DNA of 64,000 bases from Williamsia deligens (GTDB taxonomy: Bacteria; Actinomycetota; Actinomycetes; Mycobacteriales; Mycobacteriaceae): the NCBI RefSeq assembly GCF_024171765.1, contig NZ_JAMTCI010000001.1, forward strand, positions 124,001 to 188,000, in the 5' to 3' direction. Each line of letters starts with the position of its first letter. Within the stretch, counting starts at the first letter, position 1. Shown here one piece after another: positions 45,726 to 56,309 of the stretch. The notes beneath the pieces were generated by a model, which saw only the letters and a program-made list of their open reading frames with translations, was not told where the DNA came from and did no database searches. Both the position numbers and the translations under genes were made by a program.

Positions 45726-46220
45726 TCAGGGTCGGGGGAGGTGAGGGCGGACGCCGGGCACCACCGCACCGCACAGTCCGCGCGCGAGCGCGGACGCGAC
45801 CGCCGTGCCGTCGACCCTGTCGTCCCACACCGCGATCTTCCCGTCGCGGACGGTGGCCACCCCGTGGACCGGGAACTGCAGGTGCACCGGCCCCACCCGC
45901 AGGTGGTCGGTGCGCAGGGTCCGCACGACCTGCTCGGCGTGCGCGGTACCGACGAATGCGTCGTCGGTCGATCCGTGTACCGCGTCGGCGGTCACGTCGT
46001 GGATCGCGACGTCGAACCGCCCGCGGTCGCCGACGACCCGCTGCAGCCTGCGCGACACGCGGTCCCGGCCACGCCATGCGACCCCGTGGGCGAACCGGTA
46101 CCGCACCTCGGGGGCGAGCAGATGGCGGGCGATCTCCGCGTCGCCGAGCGCCAGGGACTCCAGGAAGCGGATCGCCACGTCCTCCGCCGACCACAGGAGA
46201 CAGTGCTGCATCGACGTCAT
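45726..46220 (-). CDS. Nuclear transport factor 2-like protein
   Basis: The 164-residue protein has a SnoaL-like fold signature: 'AIRFLESLALGDAEIARHLLAPEVRYRF' near residue 16, a 'WRGRDRVSRRL' turn near 49, and a strand-rich second half with 'RDGKIAVWDDRVDG'. Limonene-epoxide-hydrolase-like members act on small hydrophobic substrates. ATG 46220 and 46211 are alternatives. It is convergent with arsC, 7 bp away. The substrate is unknown. Confidence 0.72.
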   Translation of the reverse strand: MTSMQHCLLWSAEDVAIRFLESLALGDAEIARHLLAPEVRYRFAHGVAWRGRDRVSRRLQRVVGDRGRFDVAIHDVTADAVHGSTDDAFVGTAHAEQVVRTLRTDHLRVGPVHLQFPVHGVATVRDGKIAVWDDRVDGTAVASALARGLCGAVVPGVRPHLPRP

Positions 46221-46524
46221 CGCACCTCTCCTCCCGCCGTGTGGTGATCGGCCTGTGGGACGTCCATCGTCCGCGCGGATCGCGTCACGGGACCGAACTC
46301 GACATGGCCGACCGGCGAACAGTGCCTGAGGAGAGCCTGGGAGCGGATGCCGTCCGCGCGATGTGACACCGGCCCCGCAGCTCCACTACCCTGGCCGACG
46401 TTGTCACGGCGAGGGTGGGTCTCCCACCGTCATCGGCGCGGCTTCGCCGGTTCGGCCCTTCGGTGCTCCCGGCGTCCGCTGCGGTGTGCCGTGCGGACCC
46501 GCCACCACCGGATCGAGGAGAACC
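46221..46524. other. Divergent leader of rplY
   Basis: No coding frame is convincing in these 304 bp. A possible promoter is TGTGAC at 46362 with TACCCT at 46387 (spacer 19 bp). Its transcript would have a leader of about 130 nt containing hairpin GGTGGG-TCT-CCCACC at 46414-46428, ahead of the GAGGAG ribosome-binding site. A regulatory role for the hairpin is unproven. Confidence 0.4.
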
Positions 46525-47202
46525 ATGGCAAACGACACCCCGAAACTCACCGTCGGAACGCGTGACGAGCGCGGCAAGGGCGCTGCGCGCCGCGCACGTC
46601 GCGCCGGCAAGGTCCCCGCGGTCCTCTACGGCCACGGTTCAGACCCCCGCCACCTCGCGCTCCCGCAGCTCGAGTTCGCCGCGATCCTGCGCGCCAACGG
46701 CACCAACGCCGTCATCGAGCTCGACATCGACGGCACCAAGCAGCTCGCGCTGACCAAGCAGATCGACGTGCACCCGGTGCGCAAGTTCATCCAGCACGCC
46801 GACCTCCTCGTCATCAAGCGCGGCGAGAAGGTCGTCATCGAGGTCACCGTCGTGGTCGAGGGCGAGGCCGCCCCGGGCACCCTGGTGATCCAGGAGCTCA
46901 ACTCCGTCGAGGTCGAGGCCGACGTCATGTCGATCCCCGAGCAGATCACCGTGTCGGTCGAGGACGCGCAGGTCGGTGTGCAGATCACCGCCGCCGACCT
47001 CGAGCTGCCGAGCGGAGTGACCCTCGAGACCGATCCCGAGACCCTCATCGTCGCGGTCAACGAGGCACCGACCGCCGAGGCGCTCGAGGCCGAGCTGGAC
47101 CAGGACCTGCTGCCCGACGAGCCCGCTGAGGACGCCGACGGCGAGTCGGCCGAGGGCGACGCCGACAACGGCGACGCCGAGGCCGAGTCCGACGACGCAT
47201 AA
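46525..47202 (+). CDS. rplY: 50S ribosomal protein L25 (general stress protein Ctc form)
   Basis: The 225-residue protein binds 5S rRNA. Residues 1-95 are the L25 RNA-binding domain ('[22 protein letters not shown]' near residue 18). Residues 96-185 are the TL5/Ctc C-terminal beta domain, and a very acidic tail of about 35 residues follows. ATG 46525 has GAGGAG upstream. The pth GTG begins immediately after its stop, so both are read from one mRNA, as in Rv1015-Rv1014. Confidence 0.96.
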   Translation: MANDTPKLTVGTRDERGKGAARRARRAGKVPAVLYGHGSDPRHLALPQLEFAAILRANGTNAVIELDIDGTKQLALTKQIDVHPVRKFIQHADLLVIKRGEKVVIEVTVVVEGEAAPGTLVIQELNSVEVEADVMSIPEQITVSVEDAQVGVQITAADLELPSGVTLETDPETLIVAVNEAPTAEALEAELDQDLLPDEPAEDADGESAEGDADNGDAEAESDDA

Positions 47203-47769
47203 GTGCGACTGATCGTCGGCGCGGGCAATCCCGGCCCCCGCTACGCCGCCACGCGCCACAACATCGGCGCGATGGTCGCGGACGCGGTGGTCGCCCGCGC
47301 CGGCGAGGGGTATCGGACCCACAAGAAGTCGGGCGCTGACATCGCGACGGTGCGCGTCGGCGGCGAATCCGTCGTCGTCGCGCGCCCTCGCGTGTTCATG
47401 AACGAGCTCGGGCGCCAGGTGGGGCCACTGGCGTCGTTCTACTCCGTCGCACCCGGGGACGTGATCGTCCTGCACGACGAACTCGACATCGACTTCGGCC
47501 TGGTGCGACTCAAACGCGGTGGCGGCGAAGGTGGCCACAACGGTCTGCGATCGATCTCGTCGTCGCTGGGCACCCGGGACTATCTCCGGGTGCGGCTCGG
47601 GATCGGCCGGCCCCCCGGGCGCATGGATCCCGCGGACTTCGTCCTCAAGCCGTTCCCGGCCGCGGACCGCCCCGAGGTCGAGCTGTTGGTGACCAACGGG
47701 GTCGACGCCGTCGACCTGCTGCTCACCTCCGACCTCGAGGACGCACAGAACACGGTGCACACGTGGTGA
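47203..47769 (+). CDS. pth: Peptidyl-tRNA hydrolase
   Basis: The 188-residue enzyme releases peptides from tRNAs dropped by ribosomes. The N-terminus '[20 protein letters not shown]' carries the asparagine and catalytic histidine. 'MNELGRQVG' near residue 66 and '[28 protein letters not shown]' around 93-115 supply the aspartate and second asparagine. GTG 47203 directly abuts the rplY stop. Confidence 0.97.
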   Translation: MRLIVGAGNPGPRYAATRHNIGAMVADAVVARAGEGYRTHKKSGADIATVRVGGESVVVARPRVFMNELGRQVGPLASFYSVAPGDVIVLHDELDIDFGLVRLKRGGGEGGHNGLRSISSSLGTRDYLRVRLGIGRPPGRMDPADFVLKPFPAADRPEVELLVTNGVDAVDLLLTSDLEDAQNTVHTW

Positions 47770-47910
47770 GTCACAATCCGCCGGGACGTGCTCTGCACAG
47801 GTGCACCGGACGGGCGATGTCCGCGTCTGCGACGACGAACCGACAGGCGAGAATGACCCCGTCACGCGGGGACGATCAGGACCACCGCGAGCGCGGGGAG
47901 AGTGGGAGAC

Positions 47911-48969
47911 ATGGCGACCATCAAGGCGAACACCGGACGCGAGAACGTCGCGATGCTGGGCATCGGTGCATACCGACCGAGCCGCGTCGTCACCAACGAC
48001 GAGATCTGTCAGACGTTGGACTCCACCGACGAGTGGATCTACGAGCGCACCGGCATCCGTAGTCGTCGCTGGATCTCCGGCGACGAGTCCGCGCGGTCGA
48101 TGGCCGTAGCCGCCGCCGAGAGGGCCATCAGCAACTCCGGTGTGCCGCGCGAGAAGATCGGCGCCGTCCTGCTGTCCACGCTGAGCTGGAAGACCAAGAT
48201 CCCCCACGGCGCGCCGCAGATCGCCTACGACCTCGGGATCAACGGCGTCGCCGCCGTCGACCTCGCGTCGGGCTGCAGTGGCTTCGGGTACGGGCTCGGC
48301 GTGGCCGCGGACATGGTGCGGTCGGGGTCGTCGGAGTACGTGCTCCTCGTCTGTGTGGAGACGCTGTCGATAGTGCTGGACCCGACCGACCGGAACACCG
48401 CCTTCATCTTCGGCGACGGTGCCGGCGCCGTGATCGTCGGACCGAGCGAGGAGAACGGCATCTCCCCCACCGTGTGGGGCAGCGACGGCGAGAACGCCGA
48501 GGCCATCGGCCAGAGCTACGACATCATCGAGTACATGGACCGGGCCCAGGAGATGCAGGCCCTCGACCCGACCGACGCGCCGCTCGACCGCATGGTCGTC
48601 ACCATGCAGGGACCGCGGGTGTTCCGCTGGGCCGCCATCGCCCTGCCGAAGGCACTCTCGACCACCCTCGAGGAGTCGGGCATCACCGCCGACGACATCG
48701 ACGTCTTCATCCCCCACCAGGCCAACGCCCGCATCAACGAGCTGATGAAGAAGAACCTCGGGCTGCGCGACGACATCCCCATGGCCAACGACATCGAGCA
48801 GACCGGCAACACCTCGGCCGCGTCGATCCCGCTGGCCATGGAGGAGATGCTGGCCTCGGGCAAGGCGCAGGGCGGTCAGACCGCGCTGCTGCTCGGTTTC
48901 GGCTCCGGTCTGAGCTACGCCGGTCAGGTCGTCACGCTGCCGCCGGCCCCGAAGGAGACGAGTCTCTAG
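47911..48969 (+). CDS. 3-oxoacyl-ACP synthase III paralogue 1
   Basis: From ATG 47911 (GGGAG upstream) the product has 352 residues and the FabH catalytic triad Cys122 ('ASGCSGF'), His269 ('[10 protein letters not shown]') and Asn300 ('NTSAASIP'). FabH joins an acyl-CoA to malonyl-ACP to start fatty-acid chains; in Mycobacteriales mtFabH links FAS-I to mycolate elongation. Compared with the adjacent paralogue it has an 11-residue insertion before 'VFRWAA', near the acyl channel. It may therefore prefer a different primer. Confidence 0.9.
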   Translation: MATIKANTGRENVAMLGIGAYRPSRVVTNDEICQTLDSTDEWIYERTGIRSRRWISGDESARSMAVAAAERAISNSGVPREKIGAVLLSTLSWKTKIPHGAPQIAYDLGINGVAAVDLASGCSGFGYGLGVAADMVRSGSSEYVLLVCVETLSIVLDPTDRNTAFIFGDGAGAVIVGPSEENGISPTVWGSDGENAEAIGQSYDIIEYMDRAQEMQALDPTDAPLDRMVVTMQGPRVFRWAAIALPKALSTTLEESGITADDIDVFIPHQANARINELMKKNLGLRDDIPMANDIEQTGNTSAASIPLAMEEMLASGKAQGGQTALLLGFGSGLSYAGQVVTLPPAPKETSL

Positions 48970-48973
48970 ACGA

Positions 48974-48990
48974 CGCGCCGGTACGGCGTG
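48974..48990 (+). terminator. Hairpin between the two fabH-like genes
   Basis: CGCGCCG and CGGCGTG form a 7-bp stem (one G-T pair) with loop GTA, starting 4 bp after the first fabH stop. It could attenuate read-through into the second copy, which has about 80 bp of its own upstream sequence. Confidence 0.45.
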
Positions 48991-49071
48991 CGTGACCTGC
49001 CGGTTCGTCGGCGGGGTTAACACCCGGGGGAACACCTGCGACAGTGATACGGGGCGACGAAAGGACACGGC

Positions 49072-50088
49072 ATGACCGCGATCGCGGAGACCACGGGGAT
49101 CAACACCATCGGCATGCTCGGGATCGGTGCGTACCGACCTGAACGAGTCGTCACGAACGACGAGATCTGCGAGCAGATCGACTCCTCGGACGAGTGGATC
49201 TACACCCGTACCGGCATCAAGACCCGCCGCTTCGCCCGCCGCGACGAGGACGTCACCCAGATGGCCGTGGCGGCCGGTCGCACCGCGATCGCCAACGCGC
49301 TGCTGCAGGGATCCGACATCGACGCGGTCATCCTCGCCACCAACACCCACCTGCTGCTGACGCCGGCCGGCGCGACGAAGGTCGCCACCGAACTCGGCGC
49401 GAACGGTGTCCCCGCGTTCGACGTGACCGTCGGGTGCGCGGGCTTCGGCTACGGCATGGCGCTCGCGTCGGACATGGTCCGCGGCGGTAGCGCCCAGCAC
49501 GTGCTGGTCATCGGGGCCGAGCAGCTCTCGGTGACGCTCGACATGACCGATCGCGGCAACTGCTTCATCTTCGGTGACGGTGCCGGCGCGGTCGTCGTCG
49601 GTCCGACCGAGGACCAGCAGCTCGGACCCGTGGTGTGGGGCTCGGACGGCTCGCAGTACAACGCGATCCGCCAGGACTTCGACTGGGTCACCTTCCTCGA
49701 CGGCGACCGCAAGCAGCGCCCGTTCCTCCGCATGGAGGGCACCTCGGTGTTCCGCTGGGCCGCGTTCGAGATGGGCAAGGCGGCGCAGCGCGCGCTCGAG
49801 GCCGCCAAGATCGGATCCGAGGACCTCGACGTCTTCATCCCGCACCAGGCCAACGCCCGCATCAACGAACTGCTCGCCAAGAACCTGCACCTCAAGGAGG
49901 GCACGGTCGTCGCCGACGACATCGAGTTCACCGGCAACACCTCCGCGGCCTCCATCCCCCTGGCCATGGAGAACCTCCTGTCGACGGGCCGCGCCAAGCC
50001 CGGCCAGACCGCTCTGCTCCTCGGCTACGGCGCCGGCCTCAGCTATGCCTCCCAGGTCGTGAAGCTCCCGCCCGTCCCCTTCGAGTGA
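49072..50088 (+). CDS. 3-oxoacyl-ACP synthase III paralogue 2
   Basis: The 338-residue protein is a close paralogue of the preceding gene, sharing '[19 protein letters not shown]', '[14 protein letters not shown]' and '[12 protein letters not shown]'. The triad is Cys122, His258 and Asn289. The stretch '[22 protein letters not shown]' is shorter than in paralogue 1. GAAAGGA precedes ATG 49072. Tandem copies suggest gene duplication followed by divergence in acyl-CoA choice. A perfect palindrome begins 7 bp after the stop. Confidence 0.9.
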   Translation: MTAIAETTGINTIGMLGIGAYRPERVVTNDEICEQIDSSDEWIYTRTGIKTRRFARRDEDVTQMAVAAGRTAIANALLQGSDIDAVILATNTHLLLTPAGATKVATELGANGVPAFDVTVGCAGFGYGMALASDMVRGGSAQHVLVIGAEQLSVTLDMTDRGNCFIFGDGAGAVVVGPTEDQQLGPVVWGSDGSQYNAIRQDFDWVTFLDGDRKQRPFLRMEGTSVFRWAAFEMGKAAQRALEAAKIGSEDLDVFIPHQANARINELLAKNLHLKEGTVVADDIEFTGNTSAASIPLAMENLLSTGRAKPGQTALLLGYGAGLSYASQVVKLPPVPFE

Positions 50089-50094
50089 CCGCGC

Positions 50095-50139
50095 ATCCGA
50101 CGCACTTCTTCCCGCTCACCGGGAAGAAGTGCGTCGGAT
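50095..50139. repeat. Palindromic element A (20-bp perfect stem)
   Basis: Bases 50095-50114 pair perfectly with 50120-50139 around a 5-nt loop CTCAC. It follows the second fabH gene and covers the end of the broken DUF559 frame. It is nearly identical to element B at 51034-51084. It may also act as a terminator, though no U tract is present. Confidence 0.85.
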
Positions 50140-51000
50140 CGCGTAACGGATCGTGGCCACGACGTATCCGGGGCGTTCTGTCGCGTCCCGCCAGGTGAAG
50201 TTCAGTACGTTTCACCCTGCGGCCATGAGCGCATTCCGGCGTTCCCGGTCCCGCTGAAATGCGCCCGGGTCGGTGTGGAACGCGAATCCGTCGATCTCGA
50301 CGATCACCTTGGCCTCGCGGAAGACGATGTCGCCGACGTAGCCCGACACCTCGACGTTCGCCGCCCACCCGTGGATGCGCGCACGCCTCAACAGCTGATG
50401 CGTGATCCGCTCCGCCTCCGACCGAGCCCCACCTGACGCGGCGGCGAGGATGCGTTCGGCGGCCCCCGCGCCTCGTCGCCCGGGATACCTCTCGTGAGCT
50501 GCCACGGCATCGGCCAGGTCGATCTGCCGGCGCAGGAGTGCGCGATCGAACGCGTCGACGGCACCCTCGTTCGCCGCCGCTTCCACCGCGGCGAACGGCA
50601 GCGCCATGACGCGCAGGCCACCTCGGGTCGCGATGTCCTCCGGATGCAGTTCCCGCTGCAGGATGACCGTGCCCACGACGACCCGACCGCGACGGCCGCG
50701 CGGCGCCACGACGACCACCCGCTGCGGAGCGCGCTCCGCAGCACCCTGCCACCACATGGAGGCGAGGCCCCCGAGAACTGCCCGATCGCCGACGGCTTCG
50801 CAGGCCAGCCGAAGTCGCGACCTGTCCGTCATCGCGCGATCGGTCGCCATGTAGACACCGCCCGCGACGGCACGCCATCGGCCGCCCGCGACCAGCCGAC
50901 CGATCGCCGAACTGCTGAGACCCGCCTCGAGGGCCTCTCTGCGGGTGATGACCCCGTCGTGCGCCGCCAGGACATCGCGCACCGCTGCGTTCATGGTCAT
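50116..51000 (-). pseudogene. DUF559/AbiEi-like protein gene with an in-frame TGA
   Basis: From ATG 51000 (or 50994) the frame encodes a winged-helix start 'AAHDGVITRREALEAGLSSSAIGRLVAGGRWRAV' type region, compressed here to REALEAGLS and GRW. An AbiEi-like middle and a DUF559 endonuclease-fold end follow, with 'VIVEIDGFAFHTDP' and 'RDRERRNALMAAG'. A TGA at 50212-50214 stops it after 262 codons. In the same frame the next codons read NVLNFTWRD and YVVATIR, the expected family ending, to a second TGA at 50116-50118. The TGA replaces a conserved tryptophan. An ancestral TGG-to-TGA change is inferred. Confidence 0.8.
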
Positions 51001-51033
51001 TGGACGCCCCGAACCCGGTAACGGTTCCACGGC

Positions 51034-51084
51034 CCGATACGACGCAGTTGTTCCCGCTGGCCGGGAACAACTGCGTCGGATCGG
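51034..51084. repeat. Palindromic element B, related to element A
   Basis: Bases 51040-51056 pair with 51062-51078 around loop CTGGC; beyond one mismatch the stem extends to 51034 and 51084. It differs from element A by paired changes in both arms (CTTCTT to GTTGTT and the matching complement). It lies in the divergent region before prfC and the DUF559 gene. Confidence 0.85.
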
Positions 51085-51112
51085 CGAAGTGGGCGTCGAG
51101 TAAAGTGTCACG

Positions 51113-52696
51113 GTGAGTTCTGAAGCCATCGCACGTGAGGTGGCACGTCGGCGCACCTTCGCGATCATCTCCCACCCCGACGCCGGCAAGTCCACGATGA
51201 CCGAGGCTCTGGCGTTGCACGCCAGGGTGATCGGCGAGGCGGGCGCGATCCACGGCAAGGCCGGTCGCAAGTCCACCGTCTCGGACTGGATGGAGATGGA
51301 GAAGGCCCGCGGCATCTCCGTCAGCTCCACCGCCCTGCAGTTCACGTACGGCGACGCGGTGATCAACCTCGTCGACACCCCCGGCCACGCCGACTTCTCC
51401 GAGGACACCTACCGCGTCCTCACCGCGGTCGACGCCGCCGTCATGCTCATCGACGCGGCGAAGGGACTCGAGCCGCAGACGCTCAAGCTCTTCCAGGTGT
51501 GTCGTCACCGCGGGATCCCCGTGATCACGGTGATCAACAAGTGGGACCGCCCGGGCCGCACGCCGCTGGAGCTCATCGACGAGATCAGCGAGCGCATCGG
51601 CCTGCTTCCCACACCGCTGTACTTCCCGGTCGGCATCGCCGGTGACTTCCGCGGCCTGCTCGACCGCCGCACCGGCGACTACGTCCGCTTCACCCGCACT
51701 GCGGGCGGCGCGACCATCGCACCCGAGGAACTGATGACGGCCGACGCCGCCGCGGCCCGCGAGAACGGCGAGTGGACCGCTGCGGTCGAGGAGAGCGACC
51801 TCCTCTCGGAGATGGGCCAGGACCACGACGAGGAACTGTTCCTCGCGGGCGAGACCTCGCCGATGATCTTCGCCTCGGCGATGCTCAACTTCGGTGTGCG
51901 GCAACTGCTCGACGCCCTCGTCGAGCTGGCCCCGCCGCCGGCCGCCCGGGATTCCGTCGACGACGCCACCCGCGACGTCACCGACCCGTTCTCGGCGGTG
52001 GTGTTCAAGGTGCAGGCGGGCATGGACTCGTCCCACCGGGACCGCCTGGCGTTCATGCGCATCGTGTCCGGTGAGTTCGAGCGCGGCATGGTGGTCACGC
52101 ACGCGCAGACCGGGAAACCGTTCGCCACCAAGTACGCCCAGGCCGTCTTCGGCCGCGACCGCTCCACCGTCGACACCGCCTACCCCGGCGACGTCGTCGG
52201 TCTGGTCAACGCTATGACGCTGGCGCCCGGTGACACGCTCTACACCGACGACGAGGTCCGCTACCCGCCGATCCCCTCGTTCGCACCCGAGCACTTCGCG
52301 GTGCTGCGCGCCGTCAGTGCCGGCAAGTACAAGCAGTTCCGCAAGGGCATGGACCAGCTCGCCTCCGAGGGTGTGGTCCAGGTGCTCCGCAACGACCTGC
52401 GCGGCGACGCCTCGCCGGTCCTCGCGGCCGTCGGACCGATGCAGTTCGAGGTCGTCACCGCCCGCATGAAGACCGAGTTCGGGGTCGACACCGCCGTGGA
52501 CTTCCTCGGCTTCACCCTCGCCCGACGCACCGACGCCGCCAGCGCCGACGAGCTGAATCGTCAACGCGGGGTGGAGGTCTTCACCCGCAGCGACGGTGTC
52601 CTGCTCGCGCTGGTCAGCGACAAGTGGCGGTTGCAGTACATCCAGAAGGAACACCCGGAGCTGACGCTGGAACCTCTCGTTGCCGCGGCCGACTGA
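51113..52696 (+). CDS. prfC: Peptide chain release factor 3
   Basis: The 527-residue GTPase recycles RF1 and RF2 after termination. GTPase motifs are 'ISHPDAGKSTMTEAL' near residue 19, 'EKARGISVSSTA' near 63, 'VDTPGHADFSEDTYR' near 85 and 'NKWDR' near 142. Later domains match RF3 rather than EF-G, with 'FKVQAGMDSSHRDRLAFMR' near 300. GTG 51113 is the start. Palindromic element B lies 29-79 bp upstream, in its likely 5' leader. Confidence 0.95.
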   Translation: MSSEAIAREVARRRTFAIISHPDAGKSTMTEALALHARVIGEAGAIHGKAGRKSTVSDWMEMEKARGISVSSTALQFTYGDAVINLVDTPGHADFSEDTYRVLTAVDAAVMLIDAAKGLEPQTLKLFQVCRHRGIPVITVINKWDRPGRTPLELIDEISERIGLLPTPLYFPVGIAGDFRGLLDRRTGDYVRFTRTAGGATIAPEELMTADAAAARENGEWTAAVEESDLLSEMGQDHDEELFLAGETSPMIFASAMLNFGVRQLLDALVELAPPPAARDSVDDATRDVTDPFSAVVFKVQAGMDSSHRDRLAFMRIVSGEFERGMVVTHAQTGKPFATKYAQAVFGRDRSTVDTAYPGDVVGLVNAMTLAPGDTLYTDDEVRYPPIPSFAPEHFAVLRAVSAGKYKQFRKGMDQLASEGVVQVLRNDLRGDASPVLAAVGPMQFEVVTARMKTEFGVDTAVDFLGFTLARRTDAASADELNRQRGVEVFTRSDGVLLALVSDKWRLQYIQKEHPELTLEPLVAAAD

Positions 52697-53474
52697 CCGT
52701 CGCGGCCACCCGCCGACGATCGGCCTCGCCACCGTCGCCGTCGGTGTCCTGACCCTCGCGGCATGCGGGTCGTCGACCGACCCGGCCGATCCCGACCGCC
52801 GTTCCCCGGCACCGACAGCCTCGGCGACGGGACAGACGGGGCGCGCTCCCGCGCAGAGGTGCGCGACGTCGCCGACGCGGGGCACACTGACGCGCCCGGA
52901 GAACACGTTGCGCTTCACCCGGGGAGAGGCCGCGGTGTCCGTGCAGCGGCTCCCGGCCCCCGTCCCCGCCGACCGCACCCCCGGGGCGACCGGGACCGGC
53001 ACCGACATCGGGTGTTTCGTGTTCGAGCGGTGGGGTCCGCCGAATCCGGTCGTGCCGGTCGAGAGCGTGCTCCTCGCCTTCCGCGGTCCCGGCGCCGACG
53101 GTGTCCTCATCGACATGTCCCTCGCCGACTTCGTGGCCCGCCCGCGGGTGCCCGCGCAGATCGGGGTCGTCGTCGACGGCCGGCACTATCAGGGCACGTG
53201 CACAGTGGAGACGACAGACCTCGGTGAGACACGCGCTGCGGGCGTCTTCGTCTGCCCCAGTGCTGTTCTCGACGACGCGAACCCGTTCGCCCCGGACGAC
53301 GACATCGCCGCGAGCGATCGGTCGCCCGAGCCGGAGACGACCAGTCCCCCGCCCGTCCCGGGGCCCGGCGGTCTGGCGATCCCGGCGACGACGGCACCGA
53401 TGGCGCCGACGCCGACAGAACAGACCGCAGCGCCGTCGGCGTCGTTCACCGGGTGGTTCCGCGTCAGCGGTTGA
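52680..53474 (+). CDS. Putative lipoprotein, function unknown
   Basis: The only start upstream of the signal sequence is TTG 52680, which overlaps prfC by 17 bp. The 264-residue product has a basic leader, a hydrophobic run and lipobox 'TLAACGS' near residue 29. A mature domain follows with cysteines in 'RCATSP', 'GCFVFE', 'GTCTVE' and 'FVCPSA', possibly two disulfides, and then a long Pro/Thr-rich tail. No family is recognised. Coupling to prfC is likely. It is convergent with the hydrolase gene ending at 53484. Confidence 0.72.
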   Translation: MPRPTDRRGHPPTIGLATVAVGVLTLAACGSSTDPADPDRRSPAPTASATGQTGRAPAQRCATSPTRGTLTRPENTLRFTRGEAAVSVQRLPAPVPADRTPGATGTGTDIGCFVFERWGPPNPVVPVESVLLAFRGPGADGVLIDMSLADFVARPRVPAQIGVVVDGRHYQGTCTVETTDLGETRAAGVFVCPSAVLDDANPFAPDDDIAASDRSPEPETTSPPPVPGPGGLAIPATTAPMAPTPTEQTAAPSASFTGWFRVSG

Positions 53475-53483
53475 TCGGCGCGC

Positions 53484-54488
53484 TCAGCTCCCGGTGACGA
53501 TCCGCACGACCTCGTGGGGATCGACGTCCTCCAGCGAGGCGGGCATGAACGACGGGTTCCGGTCCTTGTCGACGAGGACCGCGCGCACCCCCTCGGCGAA
53601 ATCCGGGGTGGCGCAGATGCGTTCGGCAGCGTGCAACTCCCGCTCGAAGCACTCGGCGAGGGTGGACCGCTCGCCCGCCTCGATGAGGGCCGCGGTCACC
53701 AGCAGGCTCGTCGGCGATGCCGCGCGCAACGCGGTGACCATCGACTGCGCCCACTCGTCACCGACCGCTCCTTGCAGGCCGCCGACGACCCCGGCGACCG
53801 AGGTGTCGTCGAAGTACTCCGCGATCGCGGACGGCCGCAGATCGCTGCTCGGCGGGGCCGCGAGGTCACCGAACACCTCGGGAAGCGGCGCACCGGAACG
53901 GATCCGGTCCGCGACGGTGCCGAAGTCGTCGGCGGGGACGAAGTGGGTGGCCATCCCGACGGCGACAGCATCGGCCCCGGAGATCCGGGACCCCGTGAGG
54001 CCCAACCACATCCCGACGCCCGCGGGCAGACGAGGGAGGAAGTAGGTGGCGCCCACGTCGGGGAAGAAGCCGATGGCCGTCTCGGGCATGGCCATCATGG
54101 TCGACTCGGTGACGACCCGGACCTCGCCGTGCACGCTGATGCCGAGACCCCCACCCATGGCGGCGCCGTTGATCATCGACACGTACGGCTTGGGGAAATC
54201 GGCGACGAGCTGGTCGAGCTCGTACTCCGACCCGAAGTACTTCGTGATCGCGGCCGCGTCAGCCGCGAGGGCGTTGTCGCGGATGGCGCGGATGTCACCA
54301 CCGGCGCAGAAGGCCCGCTCGCTGCCCGACGTGACCAACACCGTCTCCACGGTGTCGTCGTCGGCCCACCGACGCAGGAGGTCGGTCATGTCGTCGATCA
54401 TGGTCTGATCGAGCGCATTCAGGGCCTTGGGACGGTCCAGCACGATCTCGCCGACACCGTTGGCGAGCGAACTACGAATGTAGGACAT
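53484..54488 (-). CDS. 3-hydroxyisobutyryl-CoA hydrolase (crotonase family)
   Basis: The 334-residue crotonase-fold enzyme has 'LDRPKALNALDQTMI' near residue 18, oxyanion-hole 'FCAGGDIRAI' near 62 and 'GAAMGGGLGISVHGEVRVVTE' near 108, followed by 'PETAIGFFPDVGATYFLPRL'. The Glu and Asp in this last stretch and its length (about 330) fit HIBYL-CoA hydrolases of valine breakdown better than simple enoyl-CoA hydratases. ATG 54488 is the start. It lies 12 bp downstream of the ABC-F gene on the same strand. Confidence 0.88.
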   Translation of the reverse strand: MSYIRSSLANGVGEIVLDRPKALNALDQTMIDDMTDLLRRWADDDTVETVLVTSGSERAFCAGGDIRAIRDNALAADAAAITKYFGSEYELDQLVADFPKPYVSMINGAAMGGGLGISVHGEVRVVTESTMMAMPETAIGFFPDVGATYFLPRLPAGVGMWLGLTGSRISGADAVAVGMATHFVPADDFGTVADRIRSGAPLPEVFGDLAAPPSSDLRPSAIAEYFDDTSVAGVVGGLQGAVGDEWAQSMVTALRAASPTSLLVTAALIEAGERSTLAECFERELHAAERICATPDFAEGVRAVLVDKDRNPSFMPASLEDVDPHEVVRIVTGS

Positions 54489-54500
54489 GCAAGCACCGTA

Positions 54501-56305
<1,805 letters not shown>

Positions 56306-56309
<4 letters not shown>

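Noticed and set aside
46639-49890. A 1083-codon minus-strand frame across rplY, pth and both fabH genes
   Set aside because: It is antisense to four well-supported genes, and its protein is an Asp/Gly/Val/Arg-rich artefact of third-position GC.
51034-51084. Simple transcription terminator
   Set aside because: It lies between divergent starts of the DUF559 gene and prfC, where no transcript should end, and it has a sister copy.
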